Of a stretch of DNA of 64,000 nt, positions 59,662 to 64,000 are shown in pieces. Within the stretch, counting starts at the first letter, position 1. Every line of letters starts with the position of its first letter. The position numbers and the translations under genes are program-made. Source of the DNA: Anastatus disparis (lineage: Eukaryota; Arthropoda; Insecta; Hymenoptera; Eupelmidae); the NCBI GenBank assembly GCA_017163975.1, contig JAFFSR010000221.1, positions 1,178,001-1,242,000 on the forward strand. Direction: 5' to 3'. The notes beneath the pieces are model-generated. The model was not told the DNA's origin, did no database searches, and saw nothing but the letters and a program-made list of their open reading frames with translations.

Positions 59662-62600
59662 TATGTTTTTGAGCAGCGCGCGCATGCATATGCAGATGCG
59701 AGAATTTGCATATAGATATATATATGTGTGTACGTATGGGCATATAAAAAGACGACGGTTCGAAGGTAGGAAGAGTAGGGAAAAAAAAAGAAAATAAATA
59801 AGATGCATTAAGTGTACAAGAAATGCGCTTATTTATGGCGTGTATCTATTATGCATGCGTTAATTCTTGTATCGCGCCAAATAAATTTTTTTCTTTTAAT
59901 TTTAATATATTTTTATCTCATCAACGACTTATGGCAATCTTTGTATATATGCGTGCACGTATAGGAGTATATTAACGAATTTATTAAATACAGTGTAAAT
60001 ACAATGGGGAGGGAAATAAGGGGGGAGGTAAGTATACGAATGTCAAGCCGTAAGTCGTCGAGGAGACATGTCGCTCAGAGAATTTTCTTCATTTTTATTT
60101 GTATATACGCTTGCTCGTCTTTTCTTATATTTATTTTCTTCTTTTTTTCTTTATTTTTATTTATTTTTCAGAACAATCCTTATTCTCTCTTGCTTCGTTT
60201 TTATATTCCTTGCCTTCGTGTACGCTTATTTTCTTTCGTCACTCGAAAGGGTTTGGTAGACGGACGGAAAATGTGTGTTGAAGCTGGAAATATTTTTCTA
60301 GAATCGCACATTTCTCTGTGACACGCGTTTGTCTTTTCTTATTTCTTTCTTTTATTTCCGCGTCTTCTCGTTTATCTTTTTTCTTTTTCTTCTTTTGACT
60401 TGTACGTCTTCCCCGAGAACCTCGCTACTTTACGTACGTTGAATTTTTTCGCGTCTACTCTTTAAGCGTACAATTTCGCGCTGATGGTTGTTTAAATAAG
60501 AAATTATTTGCTGGATTATTTTTTTCGAATTATTTATATGAGAATTTTTGAATAAATAATGGAAAATTAATTGACATTTTTATATATTTTTTATGAAGAA
60601 TTTAATTGATTTGTTCTGAATATTTATTTAATTGTTATAAAATTTCAATAAAATTAATTATTGTTTTTTCAATGGTAATGTAAATTTAAAAAATTTTTAT
60701 AAATATATTGAATAATTTAAATCAATAGTATTTCGATGTAGAATTTCATCAATGTTTTATCAAATCTTTTTGTCAAAAGTTACATCTGATGTAAAATGTA
60801 AAAATGACAGAATTTTTTGAAATTTTGAAAATAAAAAATTCAGATTACGTGTACAAAATTATCAATCAAAAATGTTACCCAATGACAGTTCGGTTCTCGA
60901 GAAAAAGTTTAGTTTTTTAACTTTTAATATTTTTATACGATTTTCTTTTATTTTGGATTTTCTACACAATGAAAATAAAAAAAAAACTAATCACCCGTAA
61001 ACATCTAAAAACATTCAAGTTGATCAATAAGAAAAGAGAAGATCTTTCGTTTCTTTTACCTTGTATTTCATATTATATTTCTTTTAATTTTAAATGTTTA
61101 TTTATATGAAAATCAGGAAGAGGCGCGATATTCAAGAATTCGAGTATGCAGTATCAAGAAAATTCAATGTTACCGTTACAACTATAAATTCTAAAACGAT
61201 TGTTTATATATTGAATTAAAAGTAATGACGATGACGCAAAAATTGTACATTTATGGATGGGTGACGAAAATTCTTGAAAGGAATAATATTTTAATATACA
61301 TGGTGTTTTTATTTTCGCTTCCAACAGCTCACTTCTATGATTATTATTTATCTTTTAGAATTAAAATGCTTACCTTACGCTTAGGTTCACGCCTCTCTTA
61401 TTACATCATACATTTACAACATTGTCGATCTTTTTTTTTAAATTAAAATTTATATCATTCGAACAGAACTGATGAAAAAAAAGGAATAAATATTTATTTC
61501 AACGATTAACCATTCACTCGATTATTAATTATAGATTTATGTATATCAGACAATATTTACCTTTTTTTTATTTATCATCTTTTTCTTATTCATTTTTTTT
61601 TAGGACTTTTAGGCTATAGGCGATAAATCAATGTTGCTTTTTCCTTTTCTTTTATGCGTGTTCATGTATACATGTGTATCGTTGTGTGTCTGTATGTGTG
61701 TATGTGTCAGTGTTTGAACATCTAAGGCGATGAGAATTATTTCTTTTTTTTTAATGTGGCCATCCGATGCTAACTTTGTTTTGTTTTTATTTTAATTAGA
61801 ATTTTACTTTATTTATTTTTATGATTACACAACTCTTCAAACAATCGAGTTGTATCGATGTCTTTTTTTGCATTGGCAACATGTTTTATAATTCTAAAAA
61901 ATGGCAGCTCTGATTAAATTGGCTTACATATCTATGGTGTGTATTATAAATAAAAAAAAAACACTATAGTGATTACAAAATTTTTTTCTGTAGGCAGTAA
62001 TTCAATTATTTTCATTCTTTTGCACATTTGCTTGTTTTCTTTTTTTATTATAAGGATTAGTTTTTATTAGTTTAAAGTTGTTAACAAACAAACAACAATG
62101 CCAACATTTGTTTTGTTTTTTTCAATTGTTTGAATAAATTTAAATTTTTTATTTCGCTCTTTTTCAAACTTAATTGCATAAAAAGTTTATAAAATGTTGA
62201 ATTGAAAAAAAAAATTTTTTGTTCATTGCATAAATTGTATCCTTTTACCTTTTAATTAAAATTTGGCAGTTATTGTATTTATTGATAAATTTTTATTTAA
62301 ATAAAAAAATTTAACAACAAATTTTATCAATATTACAAAACAAAAAAAAAAACTATTGATATACAAATTTAATCGTTTTAGTTAGCACAGACGGTCCAAC
62401 AATTTTTTTCATACTTTTAATTAATGCGCATTGTTTTTCGCCCATTTTTTTTTTTGTTATCAGAAGTTACACAATAAATATTATTTTATTTTTTTTTAAC
62501 ACATACGGCATATCATATGTATATACTTAAAATTATATATTTACAGACAATCACATGACTCGTAGATAATATTTTTTTTTATTTTACTTCCTTTTTATTT

Positions 62601-63783
62601 CTCTTCTTTTCTTTATCAATCGTGTAGTTTACTCGTCTCTCTTTCTCTGTGCTAACCGCGTACTTTTCATTCTTTCTTTCTTTTCTTTTTGTCTAATTCT
62701 CCTTCTTTTCTATTATCCGACGTTATCATCTTTTATTCTTTTCAAAACTTCGCTTTTTTTGCTACTCTCCTTTCATTTTAAGGTATTCCACTTTATCACT
62801 GTTCAAACTTACGTTCCCTTTTTTATTTTCATCTTTTTCATTTTCTCTTTGCTTTGACGATCGATTAAATTTTTTTTTTATTTGGCCCTTCGCATATTAT
62901 TCGAGAACTGAAACCCGTTCAATTTGTTATTACGTACTTCCGAATTTTTCCAAGTTTCTTTTCATTTTTATTTTAACGTTTTTTTACTAGAATGATGCGT
63001 CACTTTAGATAATAATGTACATTGTAGGACGCATTTTTTATTAAATGTTACGTAAATATTTCGTATGTATATATAATATATATTTTATAAAAAACCTTTT
63101 TTAACATCATAATCATTTCGGTAGTTAAAATGTGTAGGCTTCGCAAGTTCTACATCACAGTTTAACTGTTTTTTTCTTCTTCAAAGCGAGCACACTTTCG
63201 CTATCACCTTATTTTTTCTTTTTTTCATCATTGCGTTTCGCACTTTTTTATCGCATAAAATATAATTAAATGGGCTATAACGCCAACACAAGTTACATGA
63301 TTCGTTTTTTTCCTTATTATTTTAAAGGAAACAAAAAAAATACGTTCAAAGTCATATACGAGCGAACTTTTTAAAAGCCTACGCTTACTTTGCTCATTTT
63401 CTTTTCTTCTTTTTTTTATCTTTATACATATAACAATGATAATAAATTGCCGATTTAATATCTGAATGTACATAATGCTAATAATATTCATAAGTATACA
63501 TCGAACGAGTTTCAATTCTTTTCCGCGATAGGGTCCCGGACGAATATTTTCCTTCTTTTTTTTTTCAATTATATCTTTCTTCTTCAGTCTTTTATAATCC
63601 TTTTTTTTTATCTCCATCCCTTTTACAATCATTTTTATAGTTCAACTTACTTCTTTTTTTTTACTTCCTCTCTTTTGTAATATCCCACGCGAAATATTAC
63701 GTATGCGCAATCGGCAAGGTAAATCGTACATAAATCTTTTCTTTTTTTTGCTATTTTAATCTTAATTCACATTGATCGGCCGT

Positions 63784-63829
63784 GATACGATATTTTTTCT
63801 TTCTTTTAACGACTTTATAATATCGTATC
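63784..63829. repeat. Inverted repeat, 11-bp perfect stem
   Basis: GATACGATATT at 63784-63794 and AATATCGTATC at 63819-63829 are exact reverse complements around a 24-nt spacer inside the T-rich right flank. Could be an RNA hairpin if this region is transcribed. Confidence 0.55.
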
Positions 63830-64000
63830 GCTGTCGATATGAATGATTGTACGAGTGAATTGTTCATTGAGATGAGATCGAGATATTGAAAGTATTATTT
63901 AGTTTGTTAATTTATGTTTTGTGATGTGTCAATTGTGGATAAAGGTTTTTATTTTAATTAAATAAATTGTTAATACATGAAATATTTATGAAGAATAAAA

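Larger units (their letters stand above)
57400..64000. other. T-rich right flank, possible UTR or intron of another gene
   Basis: No supported coding exon. On the plus strand this stretch is packed with T and TTTC runs and few A runs, mixed with short CpG-bearing patches (57650-57800, 58560-58800, 59010-59110, 60390-60490). Such one-sided composition over about 6 kb differs from the rest of the window and may reflect transcription, for example a long untranslated region of a convergent minus-strand gene. The 134-codon minus frame at 63228-63632 is Lys-rich and unrecognised. Confidence 0.35.

Noticed and set aside
63228..63632. 134-codon minus-strand frame
   Set aside because: Lys/Ile-rich translation of T-rich plus strand; no recognised domain.
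1..64000. CRISPR arrays, bacterial operons or viral genes
   Set aside because: No regularly spaced identical repeats with unique spacers, no dense prokaryote-like genes, and no viral protein motif were seen; the only gene is spliced and eukaryotic.

Overview
This is AT-rich eukaryotic nuclear DNA, most likely from an insect. The pointers are long AT/GA/CA microsatellites, spliced genes with GT-AG introns, a CAAA-ATG start context and a family of tRNA-derived SINEs. A hymenopteran (parasitoid-wasp-like) source would fit, but that is a guess from sequence character, not something shown here.

Only one protein-coding gene can be supported: a four-exon plus-strand gene for 3-ketodihydrosphingosine reductase (KDSR/FVT1, a short-chain dehydrogenase/reductase of sphingolipid synthesis). 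Its coding exons are 51411-51593, 53713-54142, 54761-55002 and 56367-56870, joined in phase into a 452-residue protein. The enzyme is complete, with the cofactor motif, the catalytic Asn, Ser, Tyr and Lys, and the N-terminal and C-terminal hydrophobic segments. It carries an unusual extra tail: seven 9-residue Thr/Lys/Glu repeats followed by three Cys-Cys pairs spaced eight residues apart.

Bases 1-51100 contain no gene I can support. They are AT-rich spacer (or intron of a neighbouring gene) broken up by: (a) eight copies and one solo 3' end of a roughly 190-bp tRNA-derived SINE in both orientations, with at least three subfamilies and a conserved 3' hairpin; (b) a 383-bp foldback/MITE-like element at 22198-22580; (c) a perfect 22-bp hairpin at 935-983; (d) several other inverted repeats; and (e) islands richer in G+C, GA, CTG and TATA/CACA tracts (near 4.0-4.6, 7.5-7.8, 11-12.5, 17.2-18.7, 25-26.2, 32.6-33.0, 36.7-38.7, 41.6-42.2, 45.1-45.7 and 48.7-50.1 kb) that look like candidate regulatory or promoter segments. 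Two of these islands (37360 and 38589) share an identical GC-rich motif with the same internal spacing.

Bases 56871-64000 hold the KDSR 3' flank and then a long stretch that is strikingly T-rich on the plus strand, with a CRE/TATA cluster near 59.0 kb. This could be the untranslated region or an intron of another gene, possibly a convergent minus-strand gene to the right, but no coding exon was recognised.
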